DNA of 64,000 bases from an uncultured bacterium. Lineage in GTDB: Bacteria; Cyanobacteriota; Vampirovibrionia; Gastranaerophilales; Gastranaerophilaceae. The notes below the pieces were generated by a model. It saw only the letters and a list, made by a program, of their open reading frames with translations, did no database searches and had not been told where the DNA came from. Each line of letters opens with the position of its first letter. Position 1 is the stretch's first letter. The translations under genes were made by a program, and so were the position numbers. Shown piece after piece: positions 27,476 through 35,676 of this stretch. The stretch covers positions 62,001-126,000 of the forward strand of contig CACWLL010000002.1 in the NCBI GenBank assembly GCA_902761735.1, in the 5' to 3' direction.

Positions 27476-28600
27476 ATGAAAAAAATATTTATTATAACAG
27501 GTGAATATTCAGGAGATATCCATGCAGGAAGAGTTGTAGAGGCTTTGAAAAGTCAATATTCGGATGTCGAAATTGAGGGTATAGGCGGAGAAAATCTTAA
27601 AAAAGCAGGGGTGAAGCTTTTTTCAGACCAAAAAAAGATGGGTGCAATGGGAATTTCTCTTTCTATAATATATAATCACATAATGCTTGGTAAACGTGTA
27701 GTTGATTATATTATCAATGATTTCAAACCTGACCTTGTTCTTATGACAGATTATGGTGCTTTTAATTTAAACGTATCAAAATTCTTGCATAAAGCCGGAA
27801 TAAAGGTATTTTATTATATCCCTCCGCAAGTATGGGCAACCAGAAAATGGCGAATTAATACAATAAAAAAGAATATTGATAAAGTTTTGTGTATATTTCC
27901 TTTTGAAAAAGATTTGTATGAAAGTTACGGCATAGATACTCACTATTGCGGACATCCCCTTGTGTCGCAATTGCCGCAAAAAGCAGATAGGACGGAATTT
28001 CTTACCCGTCATGGTTTTGACCCGAATCGCAAAATTGTTTCGATTTTTCCGGGTTCACGCCCTTTTGAGTTAAAAAATCTTGCTAAAGTTTTTATCAAAT
28101 CTGCAAAAGAATTACAAAATCGACATCCTGATTTGCAATTTTGTATATCTCATGCACCAAATTTGGCCGATGATGTTTATGATAAATATATTAAAGGAAC
28201 GGATTTTAAAGTAATTAAAGGCGAAAATCAAGCATTATTGAGTGTGTCTGATGCTCTTATTTTAGCATCAGGTACGGTTGCTTTAGAAGCTGCACTATAT
28301 CAAACCCCTATGATTATTGCGTACAGAGGACCGATTATTTTTTATTGGATATATTTACTTGTAAGGTGTATTAATATGGTTTCTCTACCAAATATTATCA
28401 GCGGCAAATTTATTGTTCCGGAAATTCTTGAACATCATGTCAATGTATCGAGTATTACTTATAATATTGAAAAGCTATTATATGATAAAAATGCTCGTCA
28501 AGAGCAAATTGACGGACTATCAGGTGTTAAAGCTCTGCTTTCGGATAAGGTATCTTCTTATGAAGCAGCTTGTGTTATAGCAGAAGAATTAAAAAAATAA
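27476..28600 (+). CDS. lpxB: lipid-A-disaccharide synthase
   Basis: 374 aa, GT19 family. It joins lipid X and UDP-2,3-diacylglucosamine to the lipid A disaccharide at the membrane surface. Family markers are TGEYSGDIHAGRV at the start, GIGGENLKKAG, YIPPQVWATRKWR, CGHPLV, FPGSRPFELKNL and ALILASGTVALEAAL. The start lies 2 bp after the lpxI stop with no ribosome site, so it is likely coupled. It ends 2 bp from the convergent HxlR gene stop; I see no clear terminator between them. Confidence 0.95.
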   Translation: MKKIFIITGEYSGDIHAGRVVEALKSQYSDVEIEGIGGENLKKAGVKLFSDQKKMGAMGISLSIIYNHIMLGKRVVDYIINDFKPDLVLMTDYGAFNLNVSKFLHKAGIKVFYYIPPQVWATRKWRINTIKKNIDKVLCIFPFEKDLYESYGIDTHYCGHPLVSQLPQKADRTEFLTRHGFDPNRKIVSIFPGSRPFELKNLAKVFIKSAKELQNRHPDLQFCISHAPNLADDVYDKYIKGTDFKVIKGENQALLSVSDALILASGTVALEAALYQTPMIIAYRGPIIFYWIYLLVRCINMVSLPNIISGKFIVPEILEHHVNVSSITYNIEKLLYDKNARQEQIDGLSGVKALLSDKVSSYEAACVIAEELKK

Positions 28601-28602
28601 TT

Positions 28603-28953
28603 TTATTTTTTATTTTCTTGTTTCTCGATAATTTTCAGCAGTTCTCTGTAAGCACTACCCCATTCTGCCATAGAATCTAATACAACAGCTAAACTGTACC
28701 CTAAATCCGTCAGTGTGTATTCTACTTTTGGCGGCATTGTAGAGTATTCTTTTCTTTCAACTAAACCTTTATCTTCCAATGAACGCAAGTTTGTTGTCAA
28801 AACCTTTTGAGTAATATTTCCGACAGCTTTTTTCAGCTCTCCAAAGCGTTTTGTGCCTTGCAAGAGTTCTTTTATAATAAGCGGTTTCCACTTTGTATCT
28901 ATCATCAAAAGTGTTACTTCAACCGGATTTTTGGGTAATTCTTTTAGTTTCAT
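28603..28953 (-). CDS. HxlR-family winged-helix transcriptional regulator
   Basis: 116 aa from ATG 28953, which has an AGGTG site; a TTG four codons upstream is the alternative. The HxlR layout is clear: DTKWKPLIIKELLQGTKRFGELKK, the recognition helix region ITQKVLTTNLRSLEDKGLVERK, and EYTLTDLGYSLAVVLDSMAEWG. The usual conserved N-terminal Cys is absent, so a thiol-based sensing role is unlikely. It overlaps nothing but sits directly after tyrA on the same strand and is probably co-transcribed with it. Its target genes are unknown. Confidence 0.88.
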   Translation of the reverse strand: MKLKELPKNPVEVTLLMIDTKWKPLIIKELLQGTKRFGELKKAVGNITQKVLTTNLRSLEDKGLVERKEYSTMPPKVEYTLTDLGYSLAVVLDSMAEWGSAYRELLKIIEKQENKK

Positions 28954-28965
28954 TTTCACCTGCAA

Positions 28966-29739
28966 TTATTTGGAAACAAACATTTTTGCTCTTTCTGCCC
29001 TAACTTCGGAAATTTGTTCCGAATAATTTTCTTTTGTTAATTCTCCAATAGCCTTATAAACTTTTAATATGGCGGTTTCAATATTTTCATGATTTATATT
29101 AATCATATCTGTCGCCATCTCTTCATTTGACAGTGCGAGTCTTGTCATATCCCGAAATCCGCTTGATGCCATTTTCATAGCAAGTTCATTGTCACTTGCA
29201 GCTTTAAATATAGCCTGAGCGACAAGCATTGGCATATGAGAAATCAATGCGGCAGCTTCATCATGTTTTGTCGGAGTTGTAAATAAAGGTTTTGCACCCA
29301 AGTTTGTAATTATTTTTACAAGCCTATTAATATCTTTTTCTTCCGTTGTTTTAAACGGTGTTAAAACCCAGGTTGCACCCTTAAATAATCCTTCAAAAGA
29401 ATTTTCAAAACCCTTATGCTCTGTCCCTGCCATCGGATGTGACGGAATAAATTTATAAGGACGGAATTTTTTACATACAAATTCCTTTAGGCTGCATACA
29501 TCTGTTACTATTGTTTCCGGCGATAAAATATCTTCCAATTTATCAAGGATTTCAAGAGTTTTATTCATGGCGGAACAAACAAATATGACCTCACAATCTT
29601 TCAATATTTCATAATCTTTATAAATACCTTCTCCTGATTGCGATTGAGATATTCCAATAACATCATAACTTAAACGTTTCAAATCCTTAAAAATTGAACC
29701 GCCGATTAATCCTAATCCTATAACTCCGATTTTTGTCAT
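28966..29739 (-). CDS. tyrA: prephenate/arogenate dehydrogenase
   Basis: 257 aa. NAD(P)-binding loop GVIGLGLIGGSI at residues 4-15. The conserved HPMAGTEHKGFENS segment is the substrate site, and SHMPMLVAQAI lies in the C-terminal helical dimerisation domain. It converts prephenate or arogenate to the tyrosine precursor. There is no ACT domain, so feedback control may be weak or separate. It lies between alr (3 bp upstream) and the HxlR gene, forming an alr-tyrA-hxlR unit on the minus strand. Confidence 0.92.
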   Translation of the reverse strand: MTKIGVIGLGLIGGSIFKDLKRLSYDVIGISQSQSGEGIYKDYEILKDCEVIFVCSAMNKTLEILDKLEDILSPETIVTDVCSLKEFVCKKFRPYKFIPSHPMAGTEHKGFENSFEGLFKGATWVLTPFKTTEEKDINRLVKIITNLGAKPLFTTPTKHDEAAALISHMPMLVAQAIFKAASDNELAMKMASSGFRDMTRLALSNEEMATDMININHENIETAILKVYKAIGELTKENYSEQISEVRAERAKMFVSK

Positions 29740-29742
29740 AAA

Positions 29743-30867
29743 TTACCTCGTATAAACTCTTGGTAAGCGAACTTTTAAACGGCAGGTTAATTCATAATTA
29801 ATTGTTCCGAGAATTTTTGCCCACTCGTCAATAGAATTTTCCTCATCAAGTAATGTAATGACATCACCTAATTCGGCTTCAATTCCGGTTATATCAAACA
29901 TCATTTGATCCATAGTGATATTTCCTACCTGAGGAATTTTATGACCGTTCAATACACCGTAAATTTTATTGGATAAACCTCTTGAAACACCATCTGCATA
30001 TCCTATGGGAATTGTTGCTATTGTTCTGTTACCGTTTGCTCTGTATGTAAAACCGTAACTTACGCCTTCATGGTCTTTTGCTTCATGGATATGAACAATT
30101 CTGCCTTTCAGAGATATTACCTGTTTCAAATCAGGTCTGAAGCCCTCGTTATCTTCAGGCATGTCAGGATATAATCCGTATAAAGCGATACCCACACGCC
30201 GCATATTTGATTTTGGTATTGTATAGCACATTGTACCGACGGTGTTTTGTATATGCAACAGTAACCCTGTTGTATCAATATTTTCAATAATATTATTCCA
30301 CCTGTCGATTTGAACTTGTGTTCCTTTTCTGTCCTCAGCAATTGCAAGATGTGTAAAAATACCTTTTAAGTCAATATAATCGCTAGCCTGAACTTTTTTG
30401 ATAAATTCTTCGGCTTCATCGTATCCTATACCTATTCGGTTCATCCCTGTATCGATTTTAACGTGTACTTTTGGTTTTTTACCTGTTCTTTTGTAAGCCT
30501 GTTTGCAAGCATTAAGATGTGCCTGAGAAAATACCGGAATAGCAATATCTTCTTGAATGGCAGTTTCAATAGCCCAAACAGGAACTGCACCGAGAACAAG
30601 GATTTCAGCATTAATTTTTGCGTTTCTTAAATCAACTCCCTCATCAATAGATGCAACACCTAACATATCAAAACCTGATACCAAAAGTGTCGGTGCAAGC
30701 ATAACAGAACCGTGTCCATAAGAATCCGCTTTTACAACAGCCAGTAATTTTGTATCCTCAGGCACATTTTTTCTAATCTCTTTTGCGTTGTGTGCAAGAT
30801 TCCCAATGTTAATTTCAACCCAAGAATCACGGTGAATATTTGCATTTGTCTGTCGAACATTTCTCAT
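29743..30867 (-). CDS. alr: alanine racemase
   Basis: 374 aa from ATG 30867. PLP lysine K46 sits in VVKADSYGHG. The second catalytic Tyr lies in GVSYGFTYRA. Other markers: KIDTGMNRIG, GIFTHLAIAE, RRVGIALYG and NITMDQMMFDI. It makes D-Ala for peptidoglycan. A longer frame reaches 30909, but 30867 gives the normal N-terminus and follows a -10 box by 9 nt. It is the first gene of the alr-tyrA-hxlR unit. Confidence 0.94.
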   Translation of the reverse strand: MRNVRQTNANIHRDSWVEINIGNLAHNAKEIRKNVPEDTKLLAVVKADSYGHGSVMLAPTLLVSGFDMLGVASIDEGVDLRNAKINAEILVLGAVPVWAIETAIQEDIAIPVFSQAHLNACKQAYKRTGKKPKVHVKIDTGMNRIGIGYDEAEEFIKKVQASDYIDLKGIFTHLAIAEDRKGTQVQIDRWNNIIENIDTTGLLLHIQNTVGTMCYTIPKSNMRRVGIALYGLYPDMPEDNEGFRPDLKQVISLKGRIVHIHEAKDHEGVSYGFTYRANGNRTIATIPIGYADGVSRGLSNKIYGVLNGHKIPQVGNITMDQMMFDITGIEAELGDVITLLDEENSIDEWAKILGTINYELTCRLKVRLPRVYTR

Positions 30868-30876
30868 AGCAGGTCT

Positions 30877-30905
30877 ATTATACCACTTATAAAATATAAG
30901 AGCAA
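30877..30905 (-). promoter_or_regulatory. promoter of the alr operon, near-leaderless
   Basis: On the minus strand: -35 TTGCTC (30905-30900), 17-bp spacer, -10 TATAAT (30882-30877). Nine nt separate the -10 from the alr ATG, so the leader is at most 2-3 nt. Confidence 0.65.
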
Positions 30906-30924
30906 ACATAACTTGAACGGTTAA

Positions 30925-31203
30925 TATTTACCGGAATACGGCATAAAAGCACAAACAACGTCAACTCACTTGCAATCAGGTATTATAACGGAAGATGAAG
31001 CACGAAACAATCTGATAAAAGACCCTGACTGCGGTTTTAACGACATAACAGACGAGTTGCCGAAAGGTGAAGAAAACGTCATTTTTTGGTTAGGAAGAAT
31101 CGGAAGGAAACGGCAACACTCTGCAAGGCCTTTCGATGAAAATTATAAAAAAATAATTTATGATTATTATAAAAATTTATCAAAGGATGCAGAATGGAAA
31201 GTA
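30925..31203 (+). pseudogene. possible remnant of a phage portal-like (DUF1073-type) gene
   Basis: The plus-strand frame has no good start and stops being meaningful at the 31204 repeat. It reads YGIKAQTTSTHLQSGIITED, then EARNNLIKDPDCGFNDI. The pattern 'SGxIxxDEARxxLxxDPDxGF' resembles the C-terminal part of phage portal-like DUF1073 proteins as I remember them. The following 45 residues (FWLGRIGRKRQ, RPFDENYKKIIYDYYKNL) I cannot place. A neighbouring palindromic repeat and HEPN/MNT pair support an accessory patch inserted between alr and waaA. Identification is tentative. Confidence 0.35.
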
Positions 31204-31258
31204 GTAGGTCAGGCACCGCCTGACATTAAAGTTATTGTCAGGCTAAAGCCTGACCTAC
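31204..31258. repeat. 55-bp REP/MITE-like palindromic repeat
   Basis: Outer arms GTAGGTCAGGC/GCCTGACCTAC (31204-31214 with 31248-31258) and inner arms GCCTGACA/TGTCAGGC (31218-31225 with 31236-31243). Adjacent arms are also complementary, so it can fold either as one long stem or as two small hairpins with loops ACC and TAAA. This resembles REP/BIME-type dispersed repeats. Copies elsewhere cannot be checked here. Confidence 0.8.
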
Positions 31259-31294
31259 AGACTACAATATCTCAGCCGTACAGAAAATTTTATT

Positions 31295-31606
31295 TTAATT
31301 ATCCCTCAAATAAAACAATTTCCCGTCGGTATCGATACTTTGTTTCATCCCTTCGTGGGTTAACGTATTGTAATTTGTTACATCAAACTTATAAGGGGTC
31401 GGAAGTTCTTCAAGTTCCCATAATATTCTATGTGCATTTTTATCATCATCTGTCCATATTGCAAAATCTATATCAGAACCGTTACGGTAGGTGCCTTTTG
31501 CTCTTGAACCGTATATCATAACCTTTTCTATTTCCGGTTTTGATTTAAAATATTCTAATAATTCGTTAACAGTTCTCTCAGGCAGTCCGAAGTTATTTTC
31601 CATCAA
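31295..31606 (-). CDS. mntA: MNT-type nucleotidyltransferase (MntA-like antitoxin)
   Basis: 103 aa minimal nucleotidyltransferase. The active-site pattern GSX10DXD is intact: G33-S34 in IYGSRAKGTY and D45/D47 in SDIDF. A third acidic residue occurs in YKFDVTNY. In the HepT-MntA toxin-antitoxin family this protein adds AMP to a Tyr of the HEPN toxin to silence it. It overlaps the upstream HEPN gene by 14 bp on the same strand, as expected for a pair. A housekeeping two-component nucleotidyltransferase role (HI0073/HI0074) is the alternative. Confidence 0.87.
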   Translation of the reverse strand: MMENNFGLPERTVNELLEYFKSKPEIEKVMIYGSRAKGTYRNGSDIDFAIWTDDDKNAHRILWELEELPTPYKFDVTNYNTLTHEGMKQSIDTDGKLFYLRDN

Positions 31607-31994
31607 AACTCCTTAACCACTCCTTAAAAGAAGTCAACTCGTCATAATACGTTGAACTTATATTTTCCAATATAACATCTATTTTATCCATATTATATTC
31701 GTGAGAAGTCGCATTTCTTGCTTTTACCATATCTATCCATGTTTGACCGTTAGAGATAACTTCTTTTGAAAAAGCCTCTTTAATAACCTCATTCGGAGTA
31801 TTGGCAACAATACCTTGAGTATATAAATAGTCCTTTAAAACTTTCCAACCCAATTCGCAGATTATTTCAAAACTTTGAGTAAGACCTAACCTGTACGCGT
31901 TATTCATTTTATTAGCAACAAAACCGTCACGCATTTCTTTGTATAAATCAAATACTCTGTTAAAATTTTCAATTCTCTCTAATAATCTGGACAT
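31593..31994 (-). CDS. hepT: HEPN-domain protein (HepT/HI0074-like toxin)
   Basis: 133 aa, the HI0074/nucleotidyltransferase-substrate-binding family. The HEPN catalytic motif RX4HXY is intact in ARNATSHEYN (R93, H98, Y100). That Tyr is the residue known to be AMPylated in the HepT-MntA system. The preceding helices (FEIICELGWKVLKDYL, EVIKEAFSKEVI) fit the family. If a toxin, it would act as an RNase against cellular RNA. It lies upstream of and overlaps its partner gene. AAGG precedes the start. Confidence 0.87.
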   Translation of the reverse strand: MSRLLERIENFNRVFDLYKEMRDGFVANKMNNAYRLGLTQSFEIICELGWKVLKDYLYTQGIVANTPNEVIKEAFSKEVISNGQTWIDMVKARNATSHEYNMDKIDVILENISSTYYDELTSFKEWLRSFDGK

Positions 31995-32008
31995 TTTATT
32001 ATACCTTA

Positions 32009-32257
32009 TTATTCAGAAATCTTTGATGAAAATTCGGCGATAATACGGGCAATATCACATCCGCCAATAGATGCTTCAAGAATTAAATTACCTTGAATAA
32101 ACATCGTTTCGGAAAATTCCATATTATCTATATCTACTATTTCAAATTCAATAAAGTCTTTGCCAACATAAAGGAGTTTGCCGTATTCCCCTCCTGTTGC
32201 CCAACGGATAAACATAAATTGATTTTCATATTCTTTTAATTTTTCAAGTAATTTCAT
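32009..32257 (-). CDS. small protein of unknown function
   Basis: 82 aa, not recognised. It is predicted mostly beta: FMFIRWATGG, KLLYVGKDFIEFEIVD, ETMFIQGNLILEASIGG, then a short helix (DIARIIAEFSSKI). The pattern, a compact barrel with a surface loop of alternating polar residues, recalls Sm-like or SH3-like small proteins, but that is a guess. It lies upstream of the HEPN/MNT pair on the same strand (14 bp apart), so it may be part of that unit, for instance as a third component. Confidence 0.55.
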   Translation of the reverse strand: MKLLEKLKEYENQFMFIRWATGGEYGKLLYVGKDFIEFEIVDIDNMEFSETMFIQGNLILEASIGGCDIARIIAEFSSKISE

Positions 32258-32311
32258 ATACCCTCACCCTAATTATATTTTAATTAATTCTTGAGATAAG
32301 TCAACCGCCGG

Positions 32312-33544
32312 TTATCTAATTTTGCTTATAACAAAGTCTAAAGCCCCTTGTTGTGCTTCAAAAACGGTTTTACAATCGTTACAAGCCTGTGCATAAAATT
32401 CATCATCGGCTAATAATTTGTTTTGATATTCTTCAAATTCTTCAGGGGTTTTAACTATCTGACCTGCATTAGTTTTATTTAATATACCGTAAATATCTTT
32501 AAAATTGTGTATAGATGGTCCTGTAATTGTCGGTTTGTCATAAACAGAAGCTTCCAAAGGATTATGACCTCCAGTTTTGTTGAAACTTCCGCCGATAAAC
32601 GCAAAATGACATATTGAATACATCTTGCCTAATTCACCTAAAGTATCAAGTAAAATTATATCGTAATCCGTAAATTTATCATCTTTTGAACGTAGACCGT
32701 AATTTAATCCCATATTTTTTAATATATTTTCAATATCCGGAACACGTTTTGGATGACGGGATGCAAGAAGTAATTTTATATCCGAATGTTTTGCTTTAAG
32801 ATTTTCAAACGCATTTAGTACAATTTCATCTTCGCCGGCATGTGTACTGCCTGCAATAATTACTCTATAACCGTCTTGTCCCATTTGAATATCGGCGTCT
32901 TTTCTTTTTACATCAAATTTAAGATTACCCATAACTTCGACTTTATCAGGGTTTGCACCGACTTCTATATATTTTCTTTTATCATCTTCACTTTGAGTAT
33001 AAATTGCTGTGAAATTCTTAAATACATTTTTAAAGAAAAATTTTACCTTTAAATAGGAATTAAATGTTGAATCAGAAATTCTGCCGTTAATAATCTCTAT
33101 TGAAATATTTCTTTTAGCACAAGCGTATGCAAAATAGGGCCATATCTCAGTTTCAGCTATAAATACTCTTTTGGGATTCAATCTGTTCAAAAAACCGTTT
33201 ACGCAAAATGGAATATCAAACGGGAAATATGTTATAAAATCTGCAATCCCTTCGTATTTTTTATGTGCAATTTCTTGTCCTGTTTTTGTTCCGGTTGTGA
33301 CGACAAGTTTTTTATCAGGAAATGTTTCCTTTATTTTTTTTGCAAGGTTTTCCAGTGCAATAACTTCCCCGACAGATACCCCGTGAAGCATAATAATATC
33401 GTCGTTTTTGTTAAACGGGGATTTAATAAAACCGAACTTTTCTTTTAATCCGGCATTTGGCTTTCCGATACATTTTCTTATCGCAAACACAAACGGCATT
33501 GCCAATATAAATACAAATGTTGAAAAAATTCCGTATAAAAACAT
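32312..33544 (-). CDS. waaA: 3-deoxy-D-manno-octulosonic acid (Kdo) transferase
   Basis: 410 aa, GT30. It attaches Kdo to lipid A at the inner face of the cytoplasmic membrane. The N-terminal anchor FVFILAMPFVFAIRKCI is a single hydrophobic helix. HGVSVGEVIALENL, the glutamate motif in AETEIWPYF, and GGSFNKTGGHNPLEAS are the family signatures. It is the only Kdo transferase in the window and complements lpxI/lpxB and lptD. ATG 33544 follows an extended -10 box by 9 nt with no Shine-Dalgarno, and the gene is monocistronic. Confidence 0.94.
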   Translation of the reverse strand: MFLYGIFSTFVFILAMPFVFAIRKCIGKPNAGLKEKFGFIKSPFNKNDDIIMLHGVSVGEVIALENLAKKIKETFPDKKLVVTTGTKTGQEIAHKKYEGIADFITYFPFDIPFCVNGFLNRLNPKRVFIAETEIWPYFAYACAKRNISIEIINGRISDSTFNSYLKVKFFFKNVFKNFTAIYTQSEDDKRKYIEVGANPDKVEVMGNLKFDVKRKDADIQMGQDGYRVIIAGSTHAGEDEIVLNAFENLKAKHSDIKLLLASRHPKRVPDIENILKNMGLNYGLRSKDDKFTDYDIILLDTLGELGKMYSICHFAFIGGSFNKTGGHNPLEASVYDKPTITGPSIHNFKDIYGILNKTNAGQIVKTPEEFEEYQNKLLADDEFYAQACNDCKTVFEAQQGALDFVISKIR

Positions 33545-33553
33545 AGCAGAGAT

Positions 33554-33563
33554 ATTATAGCAT
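33554..33563 (-). promoter_or_regulatory. extended -10 promoter element of waaA
   Basis: TATGC-TATAAT on the minus strand (the TGC-TATAAT form of an extended -10), ending 9 nt before ATG 33544. The -35 is not obvious, as is common with extended -10 promoters. Confidence 0.5.
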
Positions 33564-33577
33564 AAAAATGTGTAAAG

Positions 33578-34561
33578 TTATACTTCGCTTTGGGCTTTTT
33601 TGCTATCTTGTTTAAGTTTTTTTGCCTTTTCTTTTTCCGCTTTTTTAGCTTCTTGTTTAAGTTTTTTAGCTTTTTCTTTTTCTGTCCTTTTTGCTTCTGT
33701 TTGTTCTGCTTTTAACTTTTTAGCAGCAAGCTTTGCGGCTTTTTTTTCATCTTTTGCTTTTTGAATTAATTCTTGTTCATCATTTATTTTTTGTATTTCT
33801 TGCTCAAGGGTAGTTTCCTCACCTTTTTTTAATTTTTGGGCAACAATTTTTTCTGCTGTTTTTTTCGTTTTAATTTCTTTCTTAATGTATTTTTTTGCCT
33901 CTTTTTCTTCTGTTTTTAACTTACCTTCGTCAATTTTATTTCTCAGTTTTAAGGCTTCCTCTTTACCGATGTGTTTGATATCGACATAATCACCTTTTTC
34001 AAAATCAATAGTACGTCCCTTTAAGAAAAACCAAAAAATAGAATTATCATAGGCTTCTGATACTCCTGATTTGAACCAATTAGGGTCATTACCCCTCAAT
34101 ATTGCACCTTTTGTAAAGTAGTAAACAATATCAACCCCCGGTAAAGGTATTGATGCTGCGGTTGTTACGGTTAATTCCACACCCGTAAGGGCAGCTTCAC
34201 CTAATTCCAAATTACTGCGCCTTCTTGCCACAACATAAATGTCCTTTGATAATAAATCTATTACTTCATTACTGTCAGGATTTTTGTACGATAAAAGGCG
34301 ACACACAATATATCCGTGTCTGTGCATCCTTTTTTCTTTTTGAAACCTGTATACTTCTGCGGCAATAATAGCTCTTGAAGGCAATGTCAATTCATCATTA
34401 ATTTTTAAATTTCTGTTTGGAGAAAAAGCTACAACTGATGGTGTCTGACCTGTAGTGCTAAATATGCTTGCCATTTTTGCAGGAACAAAGATTGTATCTT
34501 TTGCACTTGCAGGTAAAATTCCTATAAAAATTATCAAAAATAAAATAAAAAATCTTTTCAT
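33578..34561 (-). CDS. exported protein of unknown function with Lys-rich coiled tail
   Basis: 327 aa. Signal peptide MKRFFILFLIIFIGILPASA. A globular middle follows (FVPAKMASIFSTTGQTPSVV, ARRRSNLELGEAALTGVE); I do not recognise it. Residues about 205-327 are a highly charged K/E/A-rich coiled-coil tail, ending with two near-repeats of KAEKEKAKKLKQ. The secreted globular part followed by a basic tail suggests a periplasmic or surface scaffold. It lies 3 bp before a small membrane protein gene (34565), with which it is probably co-transcribed. Confidence 0.65.
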   Translation of the reverse strand: MKRFFILFLIIFIGILPASAKDTIFVPAKMASIFSTTGQTPSVVAFSPNRNLKINDELTLPSRAIIAAEVYRFQKEKRMHRHGYIVCRLLSYKNPDSNEVIDLLSKDIYVVARRRSNLELGEAALTGVELTVTTAASIPLPGVDIVYYFTKGAILRGNDPNWFKSGVSEAYDNSIFWFFLKGRTIDFEKGDYVDIKHIGKEEALKLRNKIDEGKLKTEEKEAKKYIKKEIKTKKTAEKIVAQKLKKGEETTLEQEIQKINDEQELIQKAKDEKKAAKLAAKKLKAEQTEAKRTEKEKAKKLKQEAKKAEKEKAKKLKQDSKKAQSEV

Positions 34562-34564
34562 ACT

Positions 34565-34909
34565 TTATAATCCTATCGTTGTTGCTACAAATATTCCGCC
34601 CAATATTATGCATAATATTTGTATGGTGGTGAACAGTCCTTCTTTTTTATATGTTGCAATCTTACCAATAACAAACGGAGATAAACCTAACGGAACCATT
34701 ACAAGTTTAACTGCCGTTTTTGGAGATAAAATCCCTATAAATAAAGCAAGAACAATATATATTGCTAATAAAACGGCTAATGTTGCAACAAATTGAGTCA
34801 TTCGTATACCATCAGTAATTTTTGAAATAAGTAATTTGTTCAAAATTAGCATTATCGCTAATAAAAAACTTTCAACTACAAAAATGTATTCCAAAATTTT
34901 TACAAGCAT
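34565..34909 (-). CDS. small polytopic membrane protein of unknown function
   Basis: 114 aa. Four hydrophobic segments separated by short loops: FVVESFLLAIMLILN, FVATLAVLLAIYIVLALFIGILS, VKLVMVPLGLSPFVIGKIATY, and TTIQILCIILGGIFVATTIGL. I cannot name it; four-span small proteins of this kind occur in envelope-stress or transporter operons. ATG 34909 has an AGAGG site 7 nt upstream; an in-frame ATG at 34933 is less supported. It lies upstream of the 33578-34561 gene on the same strand, probably as the first gene of that pair. Confidence 0.6.
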   Translation of the reverse strand: MLVKILEYIFVVESFLLAIMLILNKLLISKITDGIRMTQFVATLAVLLAIYIVLALFIGILSPKTAVKLVMVPLGLSPFVIGKIATYKKEGLFTTIQILCIILGGIFVATTIGL

Positions 34910-34997
34910 ACTAAAACCTCTCTTATTTATCATACCATATGATAACTCTTATTCAAGTATATTAAGATTTAGTATGTTTTAAGTAACTCTAATTATT

Positions 34998-35663
34998 TTA
35001 AAAAACTTTTACGGAACTTGGAATAGGTTGTTGTTCCTGAAATATTTCTTTTGCATTGCTGTCTTTAATCAATTTTACAGGGGGCAGCTTTATGGTATTT
35101 ATATCTTCTTTTTCTTTTTTTATATCGCTTACATCTAAATAGATAATACCATCTTCTTGCTTTTCTATATTTTTAGATGCAGTATCAACTTCGGGTAGAA
35201 TTTGTTCACTGCTTTTTTCTGTTATATTAGAATTTTCATCTTTTTTTGTTTCTTCCGACGTAATATCCGTGTATCCGTTGGGATCTGTTCCTGTTTGTAA
35301 AATATCCTTATGTTCAACTCCTACCGGTACGGATGTTCTTATATTTCCGTCTTCAGGATCTAAAACAAGAGGTTTTAATGTCGGACTGTTATCTTTTTTT
35401 ATAGGAGCTGCATCAAATTTTTCTGGAACAACAAATGTTTTTATATCCTTGCTGCGTTCTTTCTCATCATCCGGAGGAATTAAAGGCATTTCTACATCAA
35501 GCTCCAGCGGAACAACTTCTTTTGGTGTTTCAAGCATTTTTGCAGGTTCTTCCACTTCTGCCTTTGGGCGCAAATCATCAACGCCAATATTACTCGCTTC
35601 TTCGGCGTATGAGTAACTGTAACATAACGATACTATTAACCCTAAAAATAAAAATCTCTTCAT
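34998..35663 (-). CDS. exported Pro/Asp/Lys-rich protein of unknown function
   Basis: 221 aa from ATG 35663. Signal peptide MKRFLFLGLIVSLCYSYSYA. The mature part is mostly low-complexity and acidic, rich in Glu/Lys/Pro/Asp (KAEVEEPAKMLETPKEVVPL, VEMPLIPPDDEKERSKDIK). It shows no clear fold and looks like a disordered periplasmic linker or spacer. No family recognised. It follows a -10 box by only 6 nt, so it is probably leaderless, with a terminator immediately upstream closing the previous unit. Confidence 0.65.
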   Translation of the reverse strand: MKRFLFLGLIVSLCYSYSYAEEASNIGVDDLRPKAEVEEPAKMLETPKEVVPLELDVEMPLIPPDDEKERSKDIKTFVVPEKFDAAPIKKDNSPTLKPLVLDPEDGNIRTSVPVGVEHKDILQTGTDPNGYTDITSEETKKDENSNITEKSSEQILPEVDTASKNIEKQEDGIIYLDVSDIKKEKEDINTIKLPPVKLIKDSNAKEIFQEQQPIPSSVKVF

Positions 35664-35669
35664 GATTTT

Positions 35670-35675
35670 ATTATA
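35670..35675 (-). promoter_or_regulatory. -10 element 6 nt before the 34998-35663 gene
   Basis: TATAAT on the minus strand at 35675-35670, 6 nt upstream of ATG 35663. The matching -35 overlaps the upstream terminator stem and is weak. Confidence 0.45.
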
Positions 35676-35676
35676 C

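Noticed and set aside
30970-31521. 183-codon plus-strand ORF as an intact gene
   Set aside because: Its second half is antisense to the MNT gene and crosses the palindromic repeat; it begins at TTG without a ribosome site. Only 30925-31203 may be a remnant.
33171-33448. Plus-strand ORFs opposite waaA
   Set aside because: They are shadows of the waaA reading frame with no ribosome site.
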